Shown: positions 29,377 through 37,578 of the stretch, one piece after another
Layout: every line of letters starts with the position of its first letter
Position numbering within the stretch: position 1 is the first letter of the stretch
Assembly: GCA_051954935.1 (NCBI GenBank)
Contig: JBQCHG010000017.1
Location: 4,452-68,451 of the forward strand
Source of the DNA: 66-474 sp051954935
GTDB taxonomy: Bacteria > Pseudomonadota > Gammaproteobacteria > Xanthomonadales > Rhodanobacteraceae
Length of the DNA stretch: 64,000 bases
Direction of reading: 5' to 3'
Made by a program: the position numbers and the translations under genes
The notes under the pieces: model-generated
Databases searched by the model: none
Told to the model about the DNA's origin: nothing
What the model saw: only the letters and a program-made list of their open reading frames with translations

Positions 29377-30849
29377 ATGCAACCCCGCCTGCTCACCGCC
29401 GCACTCGCGCTTGCGCTGGCCGCAACCGCCGCCTGCGCGGCCACCGATCCGCAACCCGGTCCCGCCGATGCGAACACGACGCTGACCATCTACCACGCCG
29501 ACAACGACGCGCTGTTTTCCGGCGATGCACAGGGCGCGCTGGACAGCGGTCACGCGGTCGTACACGAAGTTCGCAAGGTGGACGTGCAGGTCGGCCAGCA
29601 CACGTTGCGCCTGGGCGGCCTGCCCGCGAGCATCGAGCCCGAAGCGGTGCGGGTGAATTTCGGCAAGGGCGTGGATGTCACCGGCCACCGCATCGTGCTG
29701 GCGCGGGGCAGCGCCGACAGCGCGCTGAGCGGACACCTCGGCGAGCACGTCAGCGTGACCGGCAGCAACGGCCAGACGATTGCGGAGGGCACCCTCCTGG
29801 GCGCCGATGGCAATGGGCTGACCGTGCGCGGAGCAAACGGTTCGGTGATCGTGGTGCACGACTACGCTACCGTGACGTTGCAACCTGGCTCGGTCAGCGG
29901 CGGCGGCAGCGTGCTGCTGGATGTGGACGCCAACGCCTCCGGCACACGCGACGCGCGGCTCACGTATTCGACTTCCGGCACGGGCTGGCGCGCCGCCTAC
30001 TATGCCACTCTCGCTTCCGGCACCGCGTGCCGCATGCATTTCGATCCGCAGGCGTCCATAGCCAATCGCAGCGGGCGCGACTACGACAGTGCAACCATCA
30101 AGCTCATCGCAGGGCAACCGAATCTCGACGGCCAGCCGCGCATGTATATGGGAAAAGCGATGATGGCCGAGGCCGCGCCGCCGCGGCCATTGCCACAACA
30201 AAACACGCTCGGCGACTACCGCAGCTTCACCCTGCCGCACCCGGTGGATCTGCCCGACGGCACGGTCACGCTCACGCCGCTGTACGCGTCGTCCGACCTC
30301 GATTGCACGCGCCAGTATCTGCTGGAATCCGGCGGCACCTGGCATCCGCCGAAGCCGATCCTGCAAGCCGATTACGCCAACGACAGTTTCCAGGATCGCC
30401 CGATCGCATCCACGTTATTGTTCGATGCGCCGGCCGCGCTGCCCGCGGGCACGCTGCGCGCGTTCACGGTGGATCGTGACGGCGCGCCTGAACTGCTCGG
30501 CCAGGGTGACATTCCCGACACGCCGAAAGGGCAACAAGCGCGTGTCACGTTGGGCGAGAGTTTCGACCTGCGCGCCAGCCGCGAACGCACCGCGTTCTCG
30601 GCGGATCGCGCGGCTCGCACCATGGATGAGGCATTCCGGATCACGCTCAGCAATGGCGGCGATGACGCGCGCACGGTGACCGTGCGCGAGCACCCGAATC
30701 GCTGGAACGTTTGGAAATTGGTCTCGTCCAGCACGCAACCAAGCAAACAAACGCCCGACACGCTGGAGTTCGCGGTCAACGTCCCCGCGCACGGCAAGGC
30801 GGTGTTGGATTACCGCGTACGGTACACGTGGTTGCCGAAGGACGAATAA
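29377..30849 (+). CDS. Exported DUF4139 domain protein
   Basis: A 490-residue protein with a signal peptide (about 1-21). Its lines LTYSTSGTGWRAAYYATLA, then PLYASSDLDCTRQYLLESGG, match the bacterial DUF4139 family: mostly beta, with a conserved W-x-x-x-Y core and a C-terminal beta sandwich ending LDYRVRYTWLP. Function is unknown for the family. AAGGAG lies eight bases before the ATG. A Cys near residue 20 does not make a good lipobox, so a soluble periplasmic protein is more likely than a lipoprotein. It has its own 130-base upstream gap and no clear operon partner. Confidence 0.8.
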   Translation: MQPRLLTAALALALAATAACAATDPQPGPADANTTLTIYHADNDALFSGDAQGALDSGHAVVHEVRKVDVQVGQHTLRLGGLPASIEPEAVRVNFGKGVDVTGHRIVLARGSADSALSGHLGEHVSVTGSNGQTIAEGTLLGADGNGLTVRGANGSVIVVHDYATVTLQPGSVSGGGSVLLDVDANASGTRDARLTYSTSGTGWRAAYYATLASGTACRMHFDPQASIANRSGRDYDSATIKLIAGQPNLDGQPRMYMGKAMMAEAAPPRPLPQQNTLGDYRSFTLPHPVDLPDGTVTLTPLYASSDLDCTRQYLLESGGTWHPPKPILQADYANDSFQDRPIASTLLFDAPAALPAGTLRAFTVDRDGAPELLGQGDIPDTPKGQQARVTLGESFDLRASRERTAFSADRAARTMDEAFRITLSNGGDDARTVTVREHPNRWNVWKLVSSSTQPSKQTPDTLEFAVNVPAHGKAVLDYRVRYTWLPKDE

Positions 30850-30929
30850 GCCGGTTGCGGACTGCTGGATTTCGCGCCACCAGCTCTTTCGACGACCGGC
30901 ACCCAACGACCGACAACCGAGACCCTCTC

Positions 30930-31688
30930 ATGCTCGAAAAAGTCGAACACGACAACGGCATCCGCGAGCTGCGTCTGGCACGTCCCCCGGTCAACGCGCT
31001 GAATCCGGAACTGGTGCACGTGTTGCGTGAAGCGGTGGAAGCCGCACCGCGCGAGAGCGCGCAGGCACTGGTCATCTCCGGAAGCTCCGGCATCTTCTCC
31101 GCCGGGCTGGACGTGCCGGCACTGCTGGCGCTGGGGCGTACCGACATGCGTGCGTTCTGGCGCGAATTCTTCGCGCTGTGCGGCGCCCTGGCGCGTTCGT
31201 CCATCCCGGTTGCCGCGGCGATCTCCGGCCACTCGCCTGCAGGCGGCGCGGTGCTGGCGCTGTTCTGCGACTACCGGGTGATGGCGCGCGGCGCGTACCG
31301 AATCGGCCTGAACGAGGTGCAGGTCGGCCTGACCGTGCCCGATTGCATCCAGGCCGGCCTGCGCAGATTGATCGGGGCGTATCGCGCCGAACGCCTGCTG
31401 GTGCAGGGAACGATGCTGGACGCCGAGGCCGCATTGGCGACAGGCCTCGTGGACGAACTGGCCGACGTGGATTTCGTCAGCGCACGCGCGATCGGCTGGC
31501 TCGGCGACGTGTTGAAACTGCCACGCCAGGCAATGCTCTCCACACGCGCGCTGGCGCGTGCGGACCTGGCCGCGTTGTTCGCCGATCCGGCTTCGCTGCC
31601 GGTTGAAGCGTTCCTGGACACCTGGTTCGCGCCGGAAGCGCAGAACACCTTGCGCACGATGGTGGAGAGGCTCAAGGCGAAGAAGTAG
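30930..31688 (+). CDS. Enoyl-CoA hydratase/isomerase family protein, most like 3,2-trans-enoyl-CoA isomerase
   Basis: A 252-residue crotonase-fold protein. GIFSAGLDVPALL supplies the first oxyanion-hole strand, and ISGHSPAGGAVLALFCDYRV the second. GLNEVQVGL places a Glu where mitochondrial-type enoyl-CoA isomerase (ECI1) has its catalytic base; the HSPAGG segment is also ECI1-like rather than hydratase-like. It probably shifts double bonds in beta-oxidation of unsaturated fatty acids. Its 3' end overlaps the convergent sseA by 17 bases. Confidence 0.85.
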   Translation: MLEKVEHDNGIRELRLARPPVNALNPELVHVLREAVEAAPRESAQALVISGSSGIFSAGLDVPALLALGRTDMRAFWREFFALCGALARSSIPVAAAISGHSPAGGAVLALFCDYRVMARGAYRIGLNEVQVGLTVPDCIQAGLRRLIGAYRAERLLVQGTMLDAEAALATGLVDELADVDFVSARAIGWLGDVLKLPRQAMLSTRALARADLAALFADPASLPVEAFLDTWFAPEAQNTLRTMVERLKAKK

Positions 31689-32529
31689 CGCCGGTCGCGA
31701 TCGGCCGTGACGGATCACTGACATAGCCCGACCACGACGGCGCGAACAGCCGGGAGCCATGCAGGCCGGCCACTTCCATCGCCAGCAGGTTGTGCGCGGC
31801 GGTCACGCCGGAGCCGCACATGTGGATCACTTCGCCCGGATCACGGTCGCCCGTCACTGCCGCGAATTCCTCTCGCAGTCGCATCGGCGATTTGAAGCGA
31901 CCGCTCACATCGAGGTTGTCGCCGAACGGGCGATTCAACGCGCCCGGCACGTGGCCAGCTACCGGGTCGATCGGCTCCACTTCACCGCGATAGCGTGCCG
32001 CACCGCGCGCGTCGAGCAGCAGCATGGAACCATCGGCGCGCGACCGCTCGAGTTCCTCGTAATACACCACCTGGGCGGGATCGAAATGCACGTCCACCTG
32101 CGTGGGCTGGCGCGCGCGCGCCTCGCCCTGCTCGACTGGCAAACCGGCTTCGCGCCACGCACGCCAGCCACCATCCAGAACGCTCGCGGCGATGCCGCAG
32201 GTGCGCAGCATCCACCACAATCGCCCTGCCGCGAGCGCACCGCCCGCATCGTCATAGGCAACAACGTGCTGACGCGGTGTCCAGGCCCAGTGCGACAGCG
32301 TCCGCGAGAACGCCTGTTCATCCGGAAGCGGGTGCCGGCCAAGCCCTTTCTTCGAGAGATCGGAGAGATCGCGATCGAGGCTGGCATACACCGCGCCGGG
32401 AACGTGCGCATCGAGGAACTCGCGCTCGCCTTTGCCGGGGTCGGACAACTCGGAGCGGCAATCCACGATCAGCGTTTCGGAGGCCGGCAGCGCGGCCAGT
32501 GTGCGTGCCTCGATCAGCAGGTCGCTCAT
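31672..32529 (-). CDS. sseA: 3-mercaptopyruvate / thiosulfate sulfurtransferase
   Basis: A 285-residue tandem rhodanese protein. Only the second domain has the catalytic loop, CGSGVTAAHN (Cys near 238); the CGSGVTA form is that of mercaptopyruvate sulfurtransferases rather than CRKGVT thiosulfate enzymes. HVPGAVYASLDRDLSD and GHVPGALNRPF are the paired rhodanese motifs. The start overlaps the nudL stop by four bases. It is convergent and overlapping with the enoyl-CoA isomerase gene. Confidence 0.92.
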   Translation of the reverse strand: MSDLLIEARTLAALPASETLIVDCRSELSDPGKGEREFLDAHVPGAVYASLDRDLSDLSKKGLGRHPLPDEQAFSRTLSHWAWTPRQHVVAYDDAGGALAAGRLWWMLRTCGIAASVLDGGWRAWREAGLPVEQGEARARQPTQVDVHFDPAQVVYYEELERSRADGSMLLLDARGAARYRGEVEPIDPVAGHVPGALNRPFGDNLDVSGRFKSPMRLREEFAAVTGDRDPGEVIHMCGSGVTAAHNLLAMEVAGLHGSRLFAPSWSGYVSDPSRPIATGATSSP

Positions 32530-33182
32530 GGCATCAAACCCATCCTGCGCATCAGGTTCACCAGCATGAGCGCGGTCGCGCCCCAGATCAACGGATCGGT
32601 GCCGGCGTATTCGTACACGCGCCGGCTCCGCCCCCGCGAGATGAAGTCGCGTTCGCGCAGGTTGGCCGGATCGAGCAGGAACGCGAGCGGCACCTCGAAC
32701 ACCGACTCCACTTCGGCCGATTGCGGCGACAGCCGTGCATCGATGGCGAGGCGCGCGACAACCGGCGTGACGCAGTAACCGCTCACCGTTTCCAGGCAGT
32801 CAAGGAATCCCAGCGGTCGCACATCGCCCGGATCGAGGCCGACTTCCTCGCGGGCCTCGCGCAACGCGGTGGCGATCGCATCGGCGTCATCCGGATCGGC
32901 ACGCCCACCCGGGAAAGCAACCTGGCCGGCATGCGTGCGTAGCCCGCTGTGACGCAGGGTGAAGACAACCGTCGGTTGCGGCACATCACGGATGCCAAGC
33001 AGCACCGCGGCCCGCGCGCGTGGTGCCTCGCCGAGCAAATCGAGCAACTCGGCGCGATTCCAGCCGGATTCCTGGGGCGGAATGTGCAGCGGATGCAGCG
33101 CACGCTTCACGGCCGCGAACGAAGCGTGCTGTTGTCCAGAAGTGCGCACAGGGACGTGCGCATTTTGATCTGCTTTTCTCAT
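32526..33182 (-). CDS. nudL: NUDIX hydrolase, CoA pyrophosphatase type
   Basis: About 218 residues. HAGQVAFPGGRADPDDAD followed by ALREAREEVGLD combines the NUDIX box with the adjacent signature of the CoA-pyrophosphatase subgroup (UPF0035), which hydrolyses CoA and its derivatives. The start is uncertain. The ATG at 33182 and a GTG at 33149 lie in or beside hairpin repeats, and the homologous part begins near VKRALHP, where a GTG at 33110 is available. None has a clear Shine-Dalgarno. The stop overlaps sseA. Confidence 0.88.
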   Translation of the reverse strand: MRKADQNAHVPVRTSGQQHASFAAVKRALHPLHIPPQESGWNRAELLDLLGEAPRARAAVLLGIRDVPQPTVVFTLRHSGLRTHAGQVAFPGGRADPDDADAIATALREAREEVGLDPGDVRPLGFLDCLETVSGYCVTPVVARLAIDARLSPQSAEVESVFEVPLAFLLDPANLRERDFISRGRSRRVYEYAGTDPLIWGATALMLVNLMRRMGLMP

Positions 33183-33246
33183 CACGGACGATGAGAGGGC
33201 TTCGGCGTGCGCACGGGAATACGCACTTTTTGATCCGCTCTTCTCA
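33123..33246. repeat. Two tandem hairpin-repeat units between DUF1289 gene and nudL
   Basis: AGTGCGCACAGGGACGTGCG (33141-33160) then TTTTGATCTGCTTTTCTCAT, followed by a second unit GTGCGCACGGGAATACGCAC (33207-33226) then TTTTTGATCCGCTCTTCTCA. The first is preceded by GCGTGCTGTTGTCCAGA (33125-33141), close to the bases preceding the repeat at 37482. The repeats run into the 5' end of nudL and obscure its start. Confidence 0.7.
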
Positions 33247-33453
33247 TCACGGAAAACGAGACAAACAGCCCGGCCGCTTCGGCAACACCTCACGCATGCA
33301 GCGCAAGCGCTCGGCGTCGCTCATTGTGCCCCAGCGCGCAATCTCGTCCAACGTGCGCCGACACCCGATGCAGAAGCCTTGGGGGTCGAGCCTGCACACG
33401 CCAATGCAGGGCGTGAGCGGCAACAATTGCGCATTTGCGGGGTCGGCAGCCAT
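33247..33453 (-). CDS. DUF1289 small cysteine-rich protein
   Basis: A 68-residue protein with TPCIGVCRLDPQGFCIGC at about 14-31 and RTLDEIARW just after, which defines DUF1289. The four cysteines are arranged as if to bind a metal or Fe-S cluster. Function is not established. It often neighbours small redox or housekeeping genes. The ATG at 33453 lies three bases from the end of repeat element C, so its ribosome-binding region is repeat sequence. Confidence 0.85.
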   Translation of the reverse strand: MAADPANAQLLPLTPCIGVCRLDPQGFCIGCRRTLDEIARWGTMSDAERLRCMREVLPKRPGCLSRFP

Positions 33454-33456
33454 CAG

Positions 33457-33638
33457 GGAACCTGTTTCAGGCGTCGCGAGCGAAGGCAGGTTGCGCGTCG
33501 CCGGAGCGCAGGAAGCGGAGTGTACACGTCAGTACATGAGCATTCCTTGCCCAAAGCGGTACATCCATGTACGGGCCTGATCCGAGCGCCAGCTCACCGA
33601 CGCGCAAGGTGCCGAGCGCAGCAGACCGAACAGGTTCT
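33457..33638 (-). repeat. Inverted-repeat element C (182 bp) between FKBP gene and DUF1289 gene
   Basis: The ends GGAACCTGTTT (33457-33467) and GAACAGGTTCT (33628-33638) are inverted repeats. Bases 33471-33546 match the opposite strand of element B at 52536-52611 over 76 bases with two differences. TGCCGAGCGCAGCAG near the right end is shared with elements A and B. Relative to B it has an extra segment with GTACATCCATGTAC. It fills the gap between two co-directional genes almost exactly. Confidence 0.85.
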
Positions 33639-34344
33639 AAGGCTTCGCGTCGAGCAGCCGGATATCGAACACCAAGGCCTCGTTCGGCCCGATCCGCGGA
33701 GGCTGGCCACGTTCGCCGTAGGCCATCTGCGGCGGGATGAACACCTGCCAGTGGTCGCCGGTGTGCATGCGCGTGATCACCTGCTGCCAGCCGCGGATCA
33801 TCTGGTCAACCGGAAACGTCACCGGCTGGCCGCGATCGTAGGTGTTGTCGAACACCGTCCCGTCCAGGAACGCGCCGCGGTACTGCAGGGTGACTTCGCT
33901 GCTCAGGGTCGGGCTCTTCTCGCCATGGCCGTCCTCCAGCACCTTGTACTGCACGCCGGAAGGCAGCGTGACCACGCCCTTCTGCTGCCTGTTCTGCGCG
34001 AAGAATTTCTGGCTGCGCTCGAGATTGTCGGCAGCGAGCTTGGCGTAGGACGCGCGCGCCTGCGCCACCATCTTCTGCTGCATTGCCGCGATCACCTGCT
34101 GCATTTCCTGCGGCGAATAGGCCGGCTTTTTCGCCCCGTAGCCATCCTGCACGCCACGCAGCACCGCGGAAATGTCTATCTGCAGTCCATGCTGGCCCAG
34201 GTCGCGACCGGCCTCGTAACCGAGCGCATAGGAAAGCTTGCGATCGCCAGCCGCCGGCCCGGTCTGCGCGCGCACGGACAACGGCAACGTTGCTGCCGCT
34301 GTCATGACCAACAGGCCGAATATGCCGGCGCTGCCGCTCCTCAT
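33637..34344 (-). CDS. Periplasmic FKBP-type peptidyl-prolyl isomerase (FkpA/Mip type)
   Basis: A 235-residue protein with a signal peptide (about 1-26). Residues 30-125 form the helical dimerisation domain of FkpA/Mip proteins (LSYALGYEAGRDLG...). Residues 130-233 are the FKBP domain: VTLQYRGAFLDGTVFDNTYD, FPVDQMIRGWQQVI and FIPPQMAYGERG. It helps fold envelope proteins. The stop codon TAG at 33637-33639 overlaps the tip of element C. Confidence 0.92.
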   Translation of the reverse strand: MRSGSAGIFGLLVMTAAATLPLSVRAQTGPAAGDRKLSYALGYEAGRDLGQHGLQIDISAVLRGVQDGYGAKKPAYSPQEMQQVIAAMQQKMVAQARASYAKLAADNLERSQKFFAQNRQQKGVVTLPSGVQYKVLEDGHGEKSPTLSSEVTLQYRGAFLDGTVFDNTYDRGQPVTFPVDQMIRGWQQVITRMHTGDHWQVFIPPQMAYGERGQPPRIGPNEALVFDIRLLDAKP

Positions 34345-34447
34345 CCAGACTCTCCGAAGGGTTCGATCCGCGGGCGATACCCGCGCGATGCTAGATCATG
34401 CCGCCGGTTGTTGGAACATATCGACCGGCAAAGGTTCCCGGTCCCTG

Positions 34448-34464
34448 TGCGATCGTCCATGATC
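34448..34464 (+). repeat. 17-base repeat, copy 1, overlapping the DUF1684 stop codon
   Basis: TGCGATCGTCCATGATC, identical at 46863-46879 and, inverted, at 55504-55520. It can form a stem CGATC/GATCG around ATGGAC. Two of its bases belong to the TGA stop of the DUF1684 gene. Confidence 0.7.
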
Positions 34465-35293
34465 AGGCTCTCAATCCGCTGTACTTCTTCTCCCCAGCCG
34501 TCACGCGCAGGTCCAGCCGGTTTTCCGGCGGCGCCAGCGGACAGGTGGCGAAAGCGGTGAAAGCGCAGGGCGGGTTGTAGGCCTTGTTGAAGTCCAGCAC
34601 GATCTTGCCTGCTTGCGGTGGATCGGCATAGAGGAACCGGGCCGCGCCGTAGGTTTCGCGACCCGACGTGGCGTCGGCGAATATCAGGAACAGTTGCCTG
34701 TCGCCGGGTACCTCGATCACCGGCAGCAGCTCGTGCGTGCGGCCATCACGTTCGAAAACCGCCTTGCCCGGCACCGGATACTTTTCCATCTGCCCTATCA
34801 CATTGGCCGTTTCCAGCATCTGCGGCGGATCGAACGGTTTCCAGTCCGCAACGATGCGCCACGCTGGGTCGACTGGAAACGATTCGATGCCGGCAAATTG
34901 CGTGCGCGTTTCGGCTTTGCTGTCGCGCACGCGCAGCGCCTTGCGGCCGCCGCGATCTATCACGATGAAGTTGACACTGCCGAACGAGATGCGCGTGGGA
35001 TTCGGCTCGAGGTCGTCGCGCAGGGCCGCCTCCGATTTCATTTCCCCGTCTACCAGTGCATCGCTGCCGGAAGCGAGTTGCAATACCAGGCTGCCGTCCG
35101 CGCGCCATTCGATCGAACCCAGATGTGCGGGCGCTGTCGCCAGCACGATCGCGTTGTCGGCCGCGCTGCCGAGAGTGTTGGGCCCGGGCTCCAGCCAGTG
35201 CAATCCAGTAAGACTGAGCCAGCCGTCCGGCGCGTTCAGCCGCGCGATGCGCTGTGCGCGCCACTGTTCGATCTCGCGCGAGTAGTCATCCAT
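34463..35293 (-). CDS. DUF1684 domain protein
   Basis: A 276-residue, apparently cytoplasmic protein. The conserved features are near the C-terminus: DFNKAYNPPCAFTAFATCPL then PPENRLDLRVTAGEKKY. WLSLTGLHWLEPG near the start is also typical. The family is widespread but has no established activity. The ATG at 35293 has GGAAAGGGAA upstream; a GTG two codons earlier is possible. It lies between mutL and the FKBP gene on the same strand. Confidence 0.85.
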   Translation of the reverse strand: MDDYSREIEQWRAQRIARLNAPDGWLSLTGLHWLEPGPNTLGSAADNAIVLATAPAHLGSIEWRADGSLVLQLASGSDALVDGEMKSEAALRDDLEPNPTRISFGSVNFIVIDRGGRKALRVRDSKAETRTQFAGIESFPVDPAWRIVADWKPFDPPQMLETANVIGQMEKYPVPGKAVFERDGRTHELLPVIEVPGDRQLFLIFADATSGRETYGAARFLYADPPQAGKIVLDFNKAYNPPCAFTAFATCPLAPPENRLDLRVTAGEKKYSGLRA

Positions 35294-35326
35294 TCGCACT
35301 TCCCTTTCCTCACGCGCAAGCGCGTT

Positions 35327-37126
35327 CTATCTTCCACGCAAAAACAACTTGTCCAGCTCACCCATGCTCAATTGCGTCCAGGTCGGCCGACCGTGGTTGC
35401 ACTGGCCGGAACGCTCGGTCGCCTCCATTTCGCGCAGAAGTGCGTTCATTTCCGGCAAACTCAAGCGCCGGTGCGCGCGCACCGAGCCGTGGCAAGCCAT
35501 GGTCGCCAACAGTTCGTTGTGCAGTTCTTCCAGCCGCCGCGAACTGCCGTGTTGCGCCAGTTCGCCGAGCACATCGCGCGCAAGCTGCGCGACGTCCGCG
35601 CCGTCCAGCAGCGTCGGAATGCGCCGCACGGTGATCTGCCGCGGACCGCTGCGATCCAGTTCGAGGCCGAATTCCGCCAGCGCGGAGGCATGCTCCTCGG
35701 CGGCTGCCGCTTCGCGCTCGCTTACCGCGACCACCAGCGGCACCAGCAGCAGTTGCGAACGCACGCCATTGCAGTCGCGGGCGGCTTTCAGTTTCTCGTA
35801 GGTCACGCGCTCGTGCGCAGCGTGCATGTCCACCAGCACCAGGCCGTGCGCGTTCTCCGCCAGGATGTAGACGCCGGCCAGCTGCGCCAGCGCGTAGCCG
35901 AGCGGTGGCGGGACGTCCTCGCGCGACTCCGGCATCGGCGCGGCAATCGCGGGTGAGGACTCCAGCAGGCGCGCATAAGCGTCCACCGGATTATCGCGAA
36001 CAGCAAACCCCAAACCGGTCTGCGCGCGCCACGCGGGATAAGGCTGGGCCTCTCTCGTGGTTGCCGCGGGCGATTCTCCGACCGATTCCATTGCCTTGGC
36101 GACGGAATCGGCCGCCACCGCGCCAGCCCTCGTTTGCGCGATCGCCTCGTGCAGGGTGCGGAACAGGAAGTCGTGCACCAGCCGCGCTTCGCGGAAGCGC
36201 ACTTCCGATTTGGCCGGATGCACGTTCACGTCGACGCTTTGCGGGTCGAGCTGCAGGAACAACACGAAGGCAGGATGGCGGCCATGGAAGAGCACGTCGG
36301 CGTACGCCTGTCGCACCGCGTGCGCGACCACGCGATCACGCACCAGTCTTCCATTGACGAAGAAATATTGCTGATCGGCCTGCGCGCGCGAAGCCGTCGG
36401 CAGCCCGACCCAGCCGTGCAGTTCCATCCCGGCCGCACTGTGCTCGATCCTCAAACAGTTTTCAGCAAAGGTGGAGCCCAGCAATTCCGCCGCACGTGCC
36501 AGTTGCGCGGATTCGTCGCGCGCGGGTTTCAGCAGGCGCACCGGCTTGCCGTTGTGGCTCAGGCGGAACTCGACGCCGTGGCGCGCCAACGCCAGCGACT
36601 TCACCAGTTCCTCGATGTGGCCGAACTCGGTGCGCTCGGCGCGCAGGAACTTGCGCCGTGCGGGCACGGAGTGGAAAAGATCGTGGACTTCGATGGCGGT
36701 GCCGACAGCGCCGGCCGCGGGTTGCGGATCGCCGACGCGCGCCCCGCTTGCCTCGATGCGCCAGGCGTGTTCGTCGCTTTGCGTGCGCGATGTCAGTTGC
36801 AGGCGCGATACGGACGCGATCGATGCCAGCGCCTCGCCGCGAAACCCCATGCTGGCCACACGCTCCAGATCGGCGAAGCTGGTGATCTTGCTGGTCGCGT
36901 GCGCGGCCAGCGCGAGCGGCAATTCCTCGCATGGAATGCCGCCACCATCATCACGCACGCGAATCAGGCGCGCGCCCCCCTGCGCGACGTCAATCTCGAT
37001 GCGCGTGGCACCGGCGTCGAGGCTGTTCTCCACCAGTTCCTTGACCACCGATGCCGGGCGCTCGATCACCTCGCCGGCGGCGATCTGGTTGACGAGCTCG
37101 AGGGACAGAGGACGGATCGGCGGCAT
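35327..37126 (-). CDS. mutL: DNA mismatch repair protein MutL
   Basis: A 599-residue GHKL ATPase. N-terminal motifs are IAAGEVIERPASVVKELVEN with the catalytic Glu, DDGGGI, and ATSKI and GFRGEAL of the ATP lid. The C-terminal dimerisation domain includes DMHAAHERV and ends with ATERSGQCNHGRPT. No DQHA(X)2E(X)4E endonuclease motif is seen, as expected for a Dam/MutH-type or xanthomonad MutL. Just upstream lies the 269-bp inverted-repeat element. Confidence 0.95.
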   Translation of the reverse strand: MPPIRPLSLELVNQIAAGEVIERPASVVKELVENSLDAGATRIEIDVAQGGARLIRVRDDGGGIPCEELPLALAAHATSKITSFADLERVASMGFRGEALASIASVSRLQLTSRTQSDEHAWRIEASGARVGDPQPAAGAVGTAIEVHDLFHSVPARRKFLRAERTEFGHIEELVKSLALARHGVEFRLSHNGKPVRLLKPARDESAQLARAAELLGSTFAENCLRIEHSAAGMELHGWVGLPTASRAQADQQYFFVNGRLVRDRVVAHAVRQAYADVLFHGRHPAFVLFLQLDPQSVDVNVHPAKSEVRFREARLVHDFLFRTLHEAIAQTRAGAVAADSVAKAMESVGESPAATTREAQPYPAWRAQTGLGFAVRDNPVDAYARLLESSPAIAAPMPESREDVPPPLGYALAQLAGVYILAENAHGLVLVDMHAAHERVTYEKLKAARDCNGVRSQLLLVPLVVAVSEREAAAAEEHASALAEFGLELDRSGPRQITVRRIPTLLDGADVAQLARDVLGELAQHGSSRRLEELHNELLATMACHGSVRAHRRLSLPEMNALLREMEATERSGQCNHGRPTWTQLSMGELDKLFLRGR

Positions 37127-37129
37127 CTA

Positions 37130-37398
37130 GGGCCTGCTAATGCCGCGCCAAACGGCCGCGCCGTCGGCCCATTCCCCGCAGGGCAAGGAAGAGCAAGGAA
37201 GACGTATGTCGATACTTCGACGAGCGATGACGCAGCCATGCGGGGAATGGGCCCCGGCCCGAAGGGTTGCTCCGCAGCGGCCGCCATACGGCGGCGCGCG
37301 CCTTGGCCATAGAGCGGCTATGGCGCTGCGGCGCGCAACCTTGTCTGGCAACCGCTGCGGAAGCAACGCGGTTCGTTTGGCACGGCATTAACAGGCCC
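37130..37398. repeat. 269-bp element with 25-bp terminal inverted repeats
   Basis: GGGCCTGCTAATGCCGCGCC (37130-37149, continuing AAACG) is the inverted partner of CGTTTGGCACGGCATTAACA then GGCCC (37374-37398), differing at two positions. Inside, GCCCATTCCCCGCA (37157-37170) is inverted as TGCGGGGAATGGGC (37239-37252), and CCATAGAGCGGCTATGG (37307-37323) is another hairpin. No open frame looks coding. The layout is that of a non-autonomous miniature transposon or a large folded RNA. It starts four bases from the mutL start codon. No clear target duplication is seen. Confidence 0.8.
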
Positions 37399-37578
37399 AA
37401 ATTCACGCAAGCAAGCGCGAAGGATACCAAGAGCCGAATCGGAAATCGGGAAAACCGGTTTGGAGCGTGCTGTTATTCAGGAGTGCGGCCACGGACGGCC
37501 GCTTCTGGTCCTAATGGAGTAGAACGGCAACGGATTCGCGATCGGCTTGTCGAGCAGCAATCAGGGACGCCTGCACGA
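37399..37578. repeat. Rest of the amidase-mutL gap with a hairpin repeat
   Basis: Bases 37482-37504 form a hairpin repeat (stem GCGGCCA/CGGCCGC, loop CGGA) preceded by GGAGCGTGCTGTTATTCAG. The same extended block occurs inverted at 46931-46977. No gene is seen in these 180 bases. Confidence 0.65.
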
